A stretch of DNA of 64,000 nt from positions 1-64,000 of the forward strand of contig NZ_NPKI01000051.1 of assembly GCF_002284565.1 (NCBI RefSeq), written 5' to 3'. The first letter of the stretch is position 1, and each line of letters opens with the position of its first letter. The notes under the pieces are model-generated. The model made no database searches. It was not told the origin of the DNA and saw only the letters and a list, made by a program, of their open reading frames with translations. This DNA is from Mesorhizobium mediterraneum (lineage in GTDB: Bacteria; Pseudomonadota; Alphaproteobacteria; Rhizobiales; Rhizobiaceae). A program made the translations under genes and the position numbers. This document shows positions 35,702-45,592 of the stretch, piece by piece.

Positions 35702-38158
35702 TCAATAGAGCCCGCCGCCGCCGGACTGGATGGCCTGGTTAGCCTGTGGCGACAGCGAACCGCCGGAGGCGTTGGAGCCGTCCGCATCCATGCCGATTAC
35801 CCAGTAGCTGTCGGCGGGGCCGGTGCCCGGCTTGAAGGCTTCGATAAAGGCGCCAGCGTCGCCTGGGTTGGCGCGCATGCCGGTCTTGCGATTGATGGCG
35901 ATCAGCTTCATGCCTTCGGGGACCTTGAAATCGACATTGGGCGTGCCGTCCAGCGCCACGCGCATGACGTCCTTGAAGATCGGCGCGGCGAGGCCGCCGC
36001 CAGTCGCGCCCTTGCCAAGACCTTTCGGCTGATCGTAGCCCATGTAAAGCCCGACAACGAGATTGGGCGTGTAGCCGATGAACCAGGTATCCTTCTCGTC
36101 GTTTGTCGTTCCGGTCTTGCCGGCGATGTGGCGGCCGAGTTCGGCGACGGTGGCGCCGGTACCGCGCTCGACGACGCCCTCCATCATCGAGGTGATCTGA
36201 TAGGCGGTCATCGGATCGAGCACCTGCTCGGCATTGTCGACAAGTTCCGGCTCAGGCTGGTTCTGCCATTCGGCGGCGTTGCAATTTTCGCAGCCGCGTT
36301 CGTCCTGCCTGTACACCGTCTTGCCGTAGCGATCCTGGATGCGGTCGATCAGCGTCGGCTTGATCGACTTGCCGCCGTTGGCCATGATCGAATAAGCCGA
36401 CACCATGCGCATCACGGTGGTCTCGCCCGAACCCAGCGCCATCGGCAGGTACGGCGCCAGACGGTCATAGACGCCGAAGCGCTCGGCATATTCCGCGACC
36501 AGCTTCATGCCCATGTCGTTGGCCAGGCGCACAGTCATCAGATTGCGCGACCTCTCGATGCCGGACCGCAAGGTCGCCGGGCCAGCTGTCCTTCCGTCGT
36601 AGTTCTTCGGCGTCCAGGTCGTGTTGCCGCTCTTGATGGTGATCGGGCCGTCCATGATCACCGAAGCCGGCGTATAGCCATTGTCGAGGGCGGCCGAATA
36701 GACGATCGGCTTGAACGACGAACCCGGCTGCCGCATGGCCTGCGTGGCACGGTTGAATTCGGATTGCGCGTAGGAGAACCCGCCGACCATGGCCAGAACG
36801 CGGCCGGTATGCGGATCCATGGCGATCAAGCCGCCTTCAACTTCGGGGGCCTGGCGCAGGATATAGGCTCCGTCCGTACTCTCTTTCTTCTGCACGAAGA
36901 TGACGTCGCCCGGCTTCAGCACATCCGCCGGCGACTTGGCCTTGACGGTCTTGCCGTCGACTACATGACGCATGGCGAAGCTCATGTCCTCGCGGCTGAC
37001 GGTGCCTTCGATGCGATCCTTGACGAGTTCGCCCGAGATCTGCCGCGTCGGCCGAAGGCCGATGGACAGGCCGCTCTCCGAGCTGTCGAGCACGACGGCG
37101 AGCGACCATTCGGGCACGTCGTCAAGTCCCTTGACTTCGCTCAAAGGCACGCCCCAGTCGCCGGATACGCTGATGGTCTTCACCGGCCCGCGATAACCGC
37201 GCAGCGTATCGAACTTCATCAGGCCGTTCTGCATGGCTTTGCGGGCGATGAGCTGCATCTTGGGATCGAGCGTCGTACGGACGGACAGGCCGCCCTCGTA
37301 GAGCGCATTCTCGCCGTAGCGCGCGCTGATCTGGCGACGCACTTCCTCGGTGAAGTATTCGCCGGCGAACAGATAGGTGCCGGAGCGGCGTGGCTTGACG
37401 CCGAGCGGCTCGGCCTTGGCCTTGGCGCCTTCCTCGGGCGTGACGTAGCCGTTGCCGACCATCTGGTCGATGACCCAGTTGCGGCGCTCGATGGCGCGGT
37501 CGGCATATTTGAACGGGTGATAGTTGGAGGGGCCCTTCGGCAAAGCCGCCAGATAGGCCGCTTCCGCCACGGTGAGTTCATTCACCGCCTTGTCGAAATA
37601 GGTAAGTGCCGCGCCGGCAACGCCATAGGCGCCAAGCCCGAAGAAAATCTCGTTAAGGTAGAGCTCGAGAATGCGATCCTTCGAATAGGCCTGCTCGATG
37701 CGGAAGGCGAGGATCATCTCCTTGATCTTGCGCTCGTAGGTCTGGTCCGAGGACAACAGGAAATTTTTCGCCACCTGCTGGGTGATCGTCGAGGCGCCGA
37801 CCTGGCGCTTGCCCGAGCCGAAATTCTGCAGATTGACCATGATTGCGCGGCCAAGGCCGGTCATATCGATGCCGGGATGATTGTAGAAATTCTTGTCCTC
37901 GGCAGACAGGAAGGCCGCCTTGACACGATCCGGCACCGCCTGGATCGGCAAATACAAACGCCGTTCGCGCGCATATTCGGCCATCAGCGCACCATCGGAC
38001 GCATGGATGCGGGTCGTCACCGGCGGTTCATACTTGGCCAGGACCTCGTAGTCGGGCAGATCCTTCGACAAATGGCTGATATAGATCGCCACGCCCGCCG
38101 CGACCAAAAGGGCCAGCGCAGTGCCGATGCCGAAGAAATAGCCAATGAGACGAATCAT
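35702..38158 (-). CDS. mrcA: Penicillin-binding protein 1A (bifunctional)
   Basis: An 818-residue class A PBP with a single N-terminal membrane anchor (LIGYFFGIGTALALLVAAGV). The GT51 glycosyltransferase domain shows AEDKNFYNHPGID, QVGASTITQQVAKN and RKIKEMILAFRIEQ. The transpeptidase domain shows SxxK in RQPGSSFKPIVYS and KTG in GKTGTTNDEKDTWF. It polymerises and cross-links peptidoglycan. It is 142 bases upstream of prfB on the same strand and follows the AmiC-type amidase gene, a usual alphaproteobacterial order. Confidence 0.97.
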   Translation of the reverse strand: MIRLIGYFFGIGTALALLVAAGVAIYISHLSKDLPDYEVLAKYEPPVTTRIHASDGALMAEYARERRLYLPIQAVPDRVKAAFLSAEDKNFYNHPGIDMTGLGRAIMVNLQNFGSGKRQVGASTITQQVAKNFLLSSDQTYERKIKEMILAFRIEQAYSKDRILELYLNEIFFGLGAYGVAGAALTYFDKAVNELTVAEAAYLAALPKGPSNYHPFKYADRAIERRNWVIDQMVGNGYVTPEEGAKAKAEPLGVKPRRSGTYLFAGEYFTEEVRRQISARYGENALYEGGLSVRTTLDPKMQLIARKAMQNGLMKFDTLRGYRGPVKTISVSGDWGVPLSEVKGLDDVPEWSLAVVLDSSESGLSIGLRPTRQISGELVKDRIEGTVSREDMSFAMRHVVDGKTVKAKSPADVLKPGDVIFVQKKESTDGAYILRQAPEVEGGLIAMDPHTGRVLAMVGGFSYAQSEFNRATQAMRQPGSSFKPIVYSAALDNGYTPASVIMDGPITIKSGNTTWTPKNYDGRTAGPATLRSGIERSRNLMTVRLANDMGMKLVAEYAERFGVYDRLAPYLPMALGSGETTVMRMVSAYSIMANGGKSIKPTLIDRIQDRYGKTVYRQDERGCENCNAAEWQNQPEPELVDNAEQVLDPMTAYQITSMMEGVVERGTGATVAELGRHIAGKTGTTNDEKDTWFIGYTPNLVVGLYMGYDQPKGLGKGATGGGLAAPIFKDVMRVALDGTPNVDFKVPEGMKLIAINRKTGMRANPGDAGAFIEAFKPGTGPADSYWVIGMDADGSNASGGSLSPQANQAIQSGGGGLY

Positions 38159-38369
38159 GCCCGCTCCAGTCCTTGGTTCGGGAATCTCCTAAACGAAGCC
38201 GCCTTTCGCGCAAGCTTTCGAGATGATCCCGACCAGTAATCGAAAACCCATGTCGCCACCATGTGGGCAAAATGCGGCAGCACGGAATTTCGGCCTCGAA
38301 TCGGGGAAATAAGTACAGGGTGTTGTTGTCGTGCAACGCTGCCTCTGGTTGTGGGCGACGGCGGGCATC

Positions 38370-39629
38370 TCAGCCTCCGGTTCCTGCTCCGACCCTGGCT
38401 GAAGCGAACAGGGCGATGGCATTGGTTATGCTCTGGGCCGCCTTGCCGCGCCAATCGGCGCTGAGCAGTTGCGCCTCATCCTTGGCGTTCGACAGATAGC
38501 CGAGTTCGACCAGCACGGAGGGGACATCCGGCGCCTTCAACACCTTGAAGCTGGCCGAACGCTGCGGATTGTTGATGAGGCCGACGCTGGTGGAAAGCTG
38601 GCCGACCAAAGTCTGGGCGAAACTCATCGAGAAACTATGCGTCTCGCGGCGAATCAGGTCGATCAGAATGTCGGTCACTTCCTTGTTATCGTCCTTGATC
38701 TCCATGCCGGCGAATTGGTCGGAAAGGTTTTCACGGTCGGCGAGCGCCTGCGCTTCGGGATCGGAAGCCTTGTCGGAGACTGTGTAGACGGTTGCACCGC
38801 GAAGGCCCTTGACCCTGATCGTGTCGGCGTGGATCGAAATGAGCAGATCGGCCTCGTGCTGGCGAGCAATGCGCACGCGGTCGTCCAGCCGCAGGAATTG
38901 GTCCGTCTCGCGCGTCATGAACACGTCGTATTTGCCGACTGCGGCAAGTCTGGCCCGCAATTCGGTGGCGAAAGCGAGCGTGACATTCTTCTCGACCGTG
39001 CCGTTCAGGCCCTCGGCGCCGCCGTCGATGCCGCCATGGCCTGGATCGATGACGACGGTGAAGCGATGGCCTGGATTGGAGATCGGCCCGGTGCCGACCC
39101 TGCCGCCCTTATCCGGGGAGACGGTGGCGCCGGTGGTCAGCGCCTGATTGGCAAGGGCGGCGTCGAACTCTCGCACGGACGCCGCCGACATGTCGACGGC
39201 GATGCGGTAGCCGTTGCCGTCTTCATTCTTGAGCACGTCGAACCTGTCGATGGCGAACGGGCCCTTGCTGGTGAGGATCAGCCGCGATACACCCTCCCCG
39301 AGATCGCCGTAGCGCACACTCCTGACCAGGCCGCGCGCCTTCACATCCTTGGCATTGATGGCAAATTTCGTGGTTGGCAGGTCGACGACCAGACGGTGGG
39401 GGCCGCGCAGCAGGAACCATTTGACGTCGGGCTCGCGGTCGAAATTCATGACGATGCGCATCTTGGTGGCGTCACCCGCCATTTTGTAGCTCGTCGCGGC
39501 CAGCGGCGCGTCGGCAGCAAAGGAAATCGGCGAAGCCAGGCAAGCGACAACCAGGAACAGCAGACAAGTGGCGTAGAAGAGAGTGCCTCCGGCGCGACCA
39601 CCCTTGTACGTGAAGACTGCCAGTCCCAT
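38370..39629 (-). CDS. amiC: N-acetylmuramoyl-L-alanine amidase with AMIN domain (AmiC-type)
   Basis: A 419-residue periplasmic amidase for daughter-cell separation. A signal/anchor segment (TLFYATCLLFLVVACLA) is followed by an AMIN domain (about residues 45-150) and Amidase_3. Zinc ligands are seen in VVIDPGHGGIDGG (His), GTVEKNVTL (Glu) and SIHAD (His), with the catalytic glutamate in VLVELGYLSN. It lies upstream of PBP1A on the same strand and is divergent from rne. Confidence 0.95.
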   Translation of the reverse strand: MGLAVFTYKGGRAGGTLFYATCLLFLVVACLASPISFAADAPLAATSYKMAGDATKMRIVMNFDREPDVKWFLLRGPHRLVVDLPTTKFAINAKDVKARGLVRSVRYGDLGEGVSRLILTSKGPFAIDRFDVLKNEDGNGYRIAVDMSAASVREFDAALANQALTTGATVSPDKGGRVGTGPISNPGHRFTVVIDPGHGGIDGGAEGLNGTVEKNVTLAFATELRARLAAVGKYDVFMTRETDQFLRLDDRVRIARQHEADLLISIHADTIRVKGLRGATVYTVSDKASDPEAQALADRENLSDQFAGMEIKDDNKEVTDILIDLIRRETHSFSMSFAQTLVGQLSTSVGLINNPQRSASFKVLKAPDVPSVLVELGYLSNAKDEAQLLSADWRGKAAQSITNAIALFASARVGAGTGG

Positions 39630-40303
39630 CTCTTTCCAGTCGCTCCGGTTTGGCGCCAGGCGCCCAATCTTATTTGTCGGAGTGTCGGCGTCTTGTCGAA
39701 ATGCCGGCTAGGCCGCGAACTCGATTAACGATTGGTATCCAGAGAAGGTTAACCAAGCCTTTTCATCCAAAGGCTTAAAGCCGTGCTTCCGTTGCGGAAC
39801 CGCTTTTTGCCGGCATCCGAAATCGGGGTTGCCTTCCAACCCGCCAAATCATAAAAGCGATGGTGGATCACTGCAATCCTGGAACCGTCCTTCTCCGCAG
39901 CTTCCCGCTACAGGTCAGATGAACGACGGCTCCTTTCGCTTCAGGCGAAAAAGGTATCAGGTGATCGCGACGAATTTCGCAGGTGTGAGCCCGTGGCGGG
40001 GGAAACGCCTGCGTGAGGAAAACGGCCGGGATTGTCCCGCGCCGGCTCTGTACGAGCAAACAAGCTGGTCCGGTTTTCCCGGGCTTTGGTTCAAAAAGGT
40101 TCTGCTGGTTACGATGGCTTCAAGCGCAATCATGGAAAGGTCCGCAGCAAACCGCGCCATTATGGCTGCGGGCGGCACCGCCATGGCGCTAAGGCAGCGG
40201 CCGGCGGACATTCAATTGCCCGGCACCCATGTTCATCCACACTCACAGCGGCGGGCTTTGCCTCGCAAGCTGCGGCTGACGGCTGCCGGTGGGAAACGAA
40301 ATA
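39630..40303. other. Long divergent gap and rne leader
   Basis: 674 bases between amiC and rne. Overlapping short frames exist on both strands but none has support. It must hold both promoters, and if the rne promoter lies near amiC the rne mRNA has a long leader. In several bacteria the rne leader is a target of RNase E autoregulation; whether that holds here cannot be read from the sequence. Confidence 0.5.
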
Positions 40304-43249
40304 ATGCCCAACAAGATGCTGATAGACGCCTCCCACCCGGAGGAAACACGCGTTGTCGTCGTTCGCGGTAACCGTATTGAAGAATTCGACTTTGAATCCC
40401 AGGACAAGAAGCAGCTCAAAGGAAATATCTACCTCGCCCGCGTAACCCGCGTCGAACCCTCGCTTCAGGCAGCCTTTGTCGAATATGGCGGCAACCGTCA
40501 CGGTTTCCTCGCCTTCAGTGAAATTCATCCCGATTACTACCAGATTCCGGTCGCCGACCGTCAGGCGCTGCTGCGTGCGGAAGCGCAGGAGGCTGAAGAC
40601 GAGGAAGATGAGGACGGCGAAGGCGACGACCGCCAGAGCCGCGATCGCGGCCGGCGCGGGCGCCGGCGCGGTGGCAAGAGCCGCGACCGAGGCGAACACA
40701 AGCGTGATGCAGGTGCGGCCGATTCCGACGATTCTGTCGATTCCCCCGTTTCTGTCGATTCCAACGAGAACGGCTCCAATGAGAGCGGCGAAGATGCGGG
40801 CGCGGAGAACGTCGATGCCGTTTCCGAAAATGTGGATACGGCGCCCGAGACTTCGGAGTATCGCGAGGTCGCCAGTCATGAGGCGAGTCGTGATGAGACG
40901 GGTCATGATGAGACTGGGCCTTCGGAAGGCGGACCCAATTCCATTGCCGCCAGCATCGAAGCGGATGTGATTTCCGAAGCCATGCCCCGGGCGGAGTCGG
41001 CCGGAGAAGCCACGTCCACCGACAATGATCGCGGCATGCTGGAAGAGGTGCATTCCTCGCATTCGGACGACCATGAGGTCGAATCGGTCGGCGCCGAGGA
41101 TGCGCTGGAAGAAGCGCGCAATCGCCGCAAGCCGGTACGCCGGCAGTACAAGATCCAGGAAGTGATCAAGCGCCGGCAGATCCTTCTGGTGCAGGTCGTG
41201 AAGGAAGAGCGCGGCAACAAGGGCGCGGCGCTCACCACCTACCTGTCGCTTGCCGGCCGCTATTCGGTGCTGATGCCGAACACGGCGCGCGGCGGCGGCA
41301 TTTCGCGCAAGATCACCAACGCACAGGACCGCAAGCGGCTGAAGGAAGTCGTCGCCGATCTCGAAGTGCCGCAGGGCATGGGCGTCATCCTGCGCACGGC
41401 CGGCGAAAGCCGCACCAAGGCCGAAATCAAGCGCGATTACGAATATCTGATGCGGCTTTGGGAAAACGTCCGCAATCTGACGCTGCAGTCCACGGCCCCT
41501 GCCCTGGTCTACGAGGAAGGCAGCCTGATCAAGCGCTCGGTACGCGACCTCTACAACAAGGACATCGACGAGATTCAGGTCTCCGGCGAAGAGGGCTATC
41601 GCGAGGCCAAGGACTTCATGCGCATGTTGATGCCGAGCCACGCCAAGGTCGTGCAGCCGTTCCGCGACACGACGCCGATCTTCGTGCGCAATGGCATCGA
41701 GGCGCAGCTCGACCGCATGCTGCAGCCGCAGGTGACGCTGAAGAGCGGCGGCTACATCATCATCAACCAGACCGAAGCGCTGGTCGCCATCGACGTCAAT
41801 TCGGGCCGCTCCACCAAGGAGCACTCGATCGAGGACACAGCGCTTCACACCAATCTGGAAGCGGCCGAGGAAGTGGCGCGGCAGCTGAGGCTGCGCGATC
41901 TCGCCGGCCTGATCGTCATCGACTTCATCGACATGGAGGAGAACCGCAACAACCGCTCCGTCGAGAAGCGGCTGAAGGATCACCTCAAGAACGATCGCGC
42001 CCGCATCCAGGTCGGCCGCATCTCGCATTTCGGCCTGATGGAGATGTCGCGCCAGCGCATCCGTGCCAGCGTGCTGGAATCGACGATGAAGCCTTGCCCG
42101 CATTGCGGCGGCACCGGCCATGTCAGGTCCGATTCGTCTGTCGCGCTGATGGTGGTGCGAGCGATCGAGGAATTCCTGCTCAAGGATTCGCGCAGCCACA
42201 TCACGGTGCGGACGCCGGCCGCAACCGCGCTCTATGTGCTCAACCACAAGCGCGGCACGCTGGTGGAACTCGAAAGCCGCTTCGGCCTGACCATCACCGT
42301 CGAAGCCGACGACACGGTTGGCGCCCAGCATTATGCGATTTTCCGCGGCGCGTTGGCGGAAAAGCCTGAAGGATTCGTCGAGGTGCGCACCTTGCCCGCC
42401 TATGTCGAGCCGGAAGAGCCCGCAGACGAAATCGTCATCGAGGAGGAGGAGGACGAGGCTGTTGCACCGGCCGAGCAACCGCGCCAGGCCCAGCAGCCGC
42501 AGCAGCCAAGGCCAAGCGAGGATGGCGAAGGTCGCGACCGCAAGCGCCGCAAGCGCCGCAGACGGCGCGGTGGCAAGGATCGCGATCGTGAGCACGGCGC
42601 CCCTGTGGATGGCGCGTCCCTCTCGGCCACTGCCGATGGCGTTTCCGAAGCCACAAACGATGAAGGCGCCGAAGCAGCTCACGAGGAGCAGGTCGGCGTC
42701 ACTGAGGCGGTGGAAGCGTCGGATGACGGTCAAGGGTCGGATGACGGTCAGGGCAAGAAGCGCCGACGCGGCAAGCGCGGCGGCAAGCGCAATCGCCGTG
42801 AAGACGGCGAAGGCGAGGTCGATGCAGCCACTGCCGAGGCGGCTGACAGCTCCGAAGGCGACGTCTTGGAGGGCGTCTCCAGCGAGCCGGTAGCAGCAAC
42901 GCCGGTCGAAGAGCCTGCGGACCTTGCTCCGGCCAACGACGACACGCCGAGCGTCGAGAAGCCGAAGAAGCCGCGCCGCGCCGCCAAGCCGAAGAAGGCT
43001 CCGGCGGACGTCGTCGCCGAGACGCCGGTTGCCGAGCCGGAAGCCTCCGCCGAGGCTCCCGCGCCTGTTTCGGAGGAAACAGCCGTGGCCGCAGTCGACG
43101 AAAAACCGAAGGCCCGCCCATCGCGACGCAAGCCTGCACCGGTAGAGGCTCCGGTTGTGCCGATCGTGTCCTCGACCGTTGCCGACGAGGCAAAGACCGA
43201 GGACAAGCCGAAGCGTGCCGGCTGGTGGCAGAAGAAAGGCTTCTTTTAA
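40304..43249 (+). CDS. rne: Ribonuclease E
   Basis: A 981-residue endoribonuclease, core of the RNA degradosome. The start MPNKMLIDASHPEETRVVVV is typical. The S1 domain (KGNIYLARVTRVEPSLQAAF) is interrupted by a long acidic insert (about residues 95-260, rich in D, E and S). The catalytic DNase-I-like segment follows, with VAIDVNSGRSTKEHSIEDTA and IDFIDMEENRNNRSVEKRLK, and the zinc link CPHCGGTGHVRS. The C-terminal 300 residues are a disordered, highly charged scaffold. Start ATG 40304 is preferred to the upstream codon at 40289. Confidence 0.97.
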   Translation: MPNKMLIDASHPEETRVVVVRGNRIEEFDFESQDKKQLKGNIYLARVTRVEPSLQAAFVEYGGNRHGFLAFSEIHPDYYQIPVADRQALLRAEAQEAEDEEDEDGEGDDRQSRDRGRRGRRRGGKSRDRGEHKRDAGAADSDDSVDSPVSVDSNENGSNESGEDAGAENVDAVSENVDTAPETSEYREVASHEASRDETGHDETGPSEGGPNSIAASIEADVISEAMPRAESAGEATSTDNDRGMLEEVHSSHSDDHEVESVGAEDALEEARNRRKPVRRQYKIQEVIKRRQILLVQVVKEERGNKGAALTTYLSLAGRYSVLMPNTARGGGISRKITNAQDRKRLKEVVADLEVPQGMGVILRTAGESRTKAEIKRDYEYLMRLWENVRNLTLQSTAPALVYEEGSLIKRSVRDLYNKDIDEIQVSGEEGYREAKDFMRMLMPSHAKVVQPFRDTTPIFVRNGIEAQLDRMLQPQVTLKSGGYIIINQTEALVAIDVNSGRSTKEHSIEDTALHTNLEAAEEVARQLRLRDLAGLIVIDFIDMEENRNNRSVEKRLKDHLKNDRARIQVGRISHFGLMEMSRQRIRASVLESTMKPCPHCGGTGHVRSDSSVALMVVRAIEEFLLKDSRSHITVRTPAATALYVLNHKRGTLVELESRFGLTITVEADDTVGAQHYAIFRGALAEKPEGFVEVRTLPAYVEPEEPADEIVIEEEEDEAVAPAEQPRQAQQPQQPRPSEDGEGRDRKRRKRRRRRGGKDRDREHGAPVDGASLSATADGVSEATNDEGAEAAHEEQVGVTEAVEASDDGQGSDDGQGKKRRRGKRGGKRNRREDGEGEVDAATAEAADSSEGDVLEGVSSEPVAATPVEEPADLAPANDDTPSVEKPKKPRRAAKPKKAPADVVAETPVAEPEASAEAPAPVSEETAVAAVDEKPKARPSRRKPAPVEAPVVPIVSSTVADEAKTEDKPKRAGWWQKKGFF

Positions 43250-43286
43250 GCTTTTCAGCCGTTTATCCTGATCTCCTGATCAAAAA

Positions 43287-43322
43287 AATCCCGCGCTGTC
43301 CAAAGACGACGCGGGATTTTTC
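43287..43322. terminator. Bidirectional terminator between rne and glsA
   Basis: AATCCCGCG and CGCGGGATT form a 9-bp stem with a 14-base loop, T tract on the right for the rne transcript and A tract on the left (T tract for the minus strand) for the glutaminase transcript. Confidence 0.9.
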
Positions 43323-43340
43323 TTGCCTGAGATCCCAACG

Positions 43341-44270
43341 CTATGGCGCGAAGACCGACCAGTTCATCATCTTTGCCAGTCTTTCCAGCGCGATCGACCC
43401 GAGCCTGGAATTGCCGTTGGCGTTGAGGCCGGGCGACCAGACGGCGAGCGAGGCCACGCCCGGCACGATCGCCAAAATGCCGCCGCCGACGCCGCTCTTG
43501 CCCGGGATACCGACGCGAAAGGCGAAATCGCCGGAGCCGTCATAGTGACCGCAGGTCAGCATCATCGCGCCAATGCGGCGCGCGCGCTCGGCCGACACCA
43601 CGGAATGGCCGGTCGCCGGGTTCTTGCCGCCATTGGCGAGGAAGCGGCCGGCCAAAGCCAGTTGCCGGCAGCTCATGGCGATGGCGCAATGGTGGAAATA
43701 GACGCCCAGCGCCAGGTCCGGCGGGTGGTTGAGATTGCCGAAGGATTTCATGTAATTGGCAAGCGCCAAGTTGCGGAAACCAGTGGCGCGTTCCGAAGCC
43801 GCGACCTCGCGGTCGATGACGATGGTTTCGTCGTCGGCCAGGAACTGGATGAAGCGCAGGATCTCGCCGATCGCCTCGCGCGGCTGATGTCCGGCGAGCA
43901 AAATGTCGGAAATGACGATGGCGCCGGCATTGATGAACGGATTGCGCGGAATGCCGTTCTCGTGCTCGAGCTGGACGATCGAGTTGAACGGGTTGCCCGA
44001 AGGCTCGCGCCCGACACGCTGCCACAGCGCGTCGCCGACATTGCCGAGCGCCAATGTCAGCGTGAACACCTTCGAAATGCTCTGGATCGAAAACGGCTCA
44101 TCGGCGTCGCCCGCCGTCAGCACGCGACCGTCATTGGTCACGGCGGCAATGCCGAACTTCTTCGGATCGACCTTGCCGAGTTGCGGAATGTAGGTCGCGA
44201 CATCGCCGCGATCCGTGCGCTCCGCCATTTCGGCGGCGACTTCGGTCAAAGCCTGTTCGAGTTCGGGCAT
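43341..44270 (-). CDS. glsA: Glutaminase
   Basis: A 309-residue serine-dependent glutaminase of beta-lactamase-like fold, converting glutamine to glutamate and ammonia. The SxxK pair is in PFSIQSISKVF (Ser64, Lys67). ENGIPRNPFINAGAIVISD and the SGDFAFRVGIPGKSGVGGG segment with the conserved lysine are present. ATG 44270 gives the usual length. It begins five bases after the stop of the aminotransferase gene on the same strand, so the two form an operon. Confidence 0.95.
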   Translation of the reverse strand: MPELEQALTEVAAEMAERTDRGDVATYIPQLGKVDPKKFGIAAVTNDGRVLTAGDADEPFSIQSISKVFTLTLALGNVGDALWQRVGREPSGNPFNSIVQLEHENGIPRNPFINAGAIVISDILLAGHQPREAIGEILRFIQFLADDETIVIDREVAASERATGFRNLALANYMKSFGNLNHPPDLALGVYFHHCAIAMSCRQLALAGRFLANGGKNPATGHSVVSAERARRIGAMMLTCGHYDGSGDFAFRVGIPGKSGVGGGILAIVPGVASLAVWSPGLNANGNSRLGSIALERLAKMMNWSVFAP

Positions 44271-44275
44271 TCGCG

Positions 44276-45424
44276 CTACTTCAGCCAGCGTTCGATGCGC
44301 GCCATCGCCTCGACCATCTCGTCGTGGCTGCCGGCATAGGAAAAGCGCATGGTTCGATGGCCTTGCAGCGGATCGAAATCGCGGCCGGGCGTCGCCGCCA
44401 CATGCGCCTCGGCCAGCATCTTGCGCGCGAAGGCCATGCTGTCGTTGGTGTGCCTGGTGACATCGCAGAAGGCGTAGAAGGCGCCATCCATCGGTGCCGC
44501 CAGCGTAAAACCCAGTTCCGGCAGACGCTTCATCAAAAGCTCGCGATTGCTCGCATAGCGCGCCTTCACCGCCTCCAATTCCCCGGTCGCCTTGAACGCC
44601 TCGATCGCGGCGATCTGGGACAGTTCCGGCGGCGAGATGTAGAGGCTCTGGGCGATGCGCTCGACTGGCCGCACCAATGGTTCCGGCAGCACCATCCAGC
44701 CGATGCGCCAACCAGTCATGCAGTAATATTTCGAAAAGGAATTGATCACCGTCACGTCGGGGCCGTAGGCAAGCGCCGTGGTGTCCGGCGCAGCGTAAGC
44801 CAGCCGGTGATAGATCTCGTCGGAGATCACGGCAATGCCGAGCTCTTCCGCCGTCGTCACCAGTGCCGACAGCTCGTCGGCGGGGATAATCGCACCGGTC
44901 GGATTGGCCGGGCTGGCGAACAACACGCCCTTCAGCGGTTTCTCGCGATGCGCGGCCTTCAGATGTTCGGCGTGGAGATAGGCATCACCGTCGAGCTCGA
45001 TCTCGACGATCTCGATGCCGAGCGCGGCCATGATGTTGCGATAGGCCGGATAGCCGGGGGCGGCGATGGCGACACGATCGCCTGGATCGAACATCGCCAG
45101 AAACGCCAGGTTGAAGGCGGCCGACGATCCGGTGGTGACGGCGATCCGGCCGGGCGAGACGTCAAGCCCGTAGTGGTCCGCATAGTGCTGCGCGATTGCC
45201 TGGCGCAGGCCCGCAAGACCCAATGCGTCGGTGTAGCCGATGCGCCCCATCTTCAATGCGTTCGTCGCCGCTTCCCTGACCCTGGCCGGCGCCGGGTCGG
45301 ACGGCTGGCCAACGGCCATGGAAACAACCGGAACGCCCTTAGCCTTCAGCCGATTCGCTTCCGCCAGAATGTCCATGGCGTGGAACGGCTCGACTTCGCC
45401 GCGACGCGAAAGCGATACAACCAT
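44276..45424 (-). CDS. Class I/II pyridoxal-phosphate aminotransferase
   Basis: A 382-residue fold-type I aminotransferase. The PLP lysine is in NSFSKYYCMTGWRIGW, the aspartate and tyrosine pair in VISDEIYHRL, the asparagine in ASPANPTGAIIP, and the carboxylate arginine near RTMRFSYAGS. Substrate is not readable; relatives act on aspartate or on aromatic or branched-chain amino acids. Placement directly before glutaminase suggests a role in amino-acid nitrogen handling. Confidence 0.92.
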   Translation of the reverse strand: MVVSLSRRGEVEPFHAMDILAEANRLKAKGVPVVSMAVGQPSDPAPARVREAATNALKMGRIGYTDALGLAGLRQAIAQHYADHYGLDVSPGRIAVTTGSSAAFNLAFLAMFDPGDRVAIAAPGYPAYRNIMAALGIEIVEIELDGDAYLHAEHLKAAHREKPLKGVLFASPANPTGAIIPADELSALVTTAEELGIAVISDEIYHRLAYAAPDTTALAYGPDVTVINSFSKYYCMTGWRIGWMVLPEPLVRPVERIAQSLYISPPELSQIAAIEAFKATGELEAVKARYASNRELLMKRLPELGFTLAAPMDGAFYAFCDVTRHTNDSMAFARKMLAEAHVAATPGRDFDPLQGHRTMRFSYAGSHDEMVEAMARIERWLK

Positions 45425-45592
45425 TTGACCTCTTTCCTTGTCGGCCCCTGGGACGGCACTTGCCGGCTGCCGGCGCCGAGCTTTGGCCTCCCGCGCCGCA
45501 CAAATGCCCGATTGATGTGAGGATCACAAGTTCAGTAAAGTTTCAGTGCCGACTTTTCATCCTCCGCCCGCTCGTCTACCAGTGGACCTGCC

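Noticed and set aside
35660..38239. An 859-codon plus-strand frame
   Set aside because: It is antisense to PBP1A, whose motifs are complete; high GC at third positions makes long antisense frames common here.
40160..42733. An 857-codon minus-strand frame opposite rne
   Set aside because: Same cause. The RNase E frame has all catalytic motifs and the antisense product has none.
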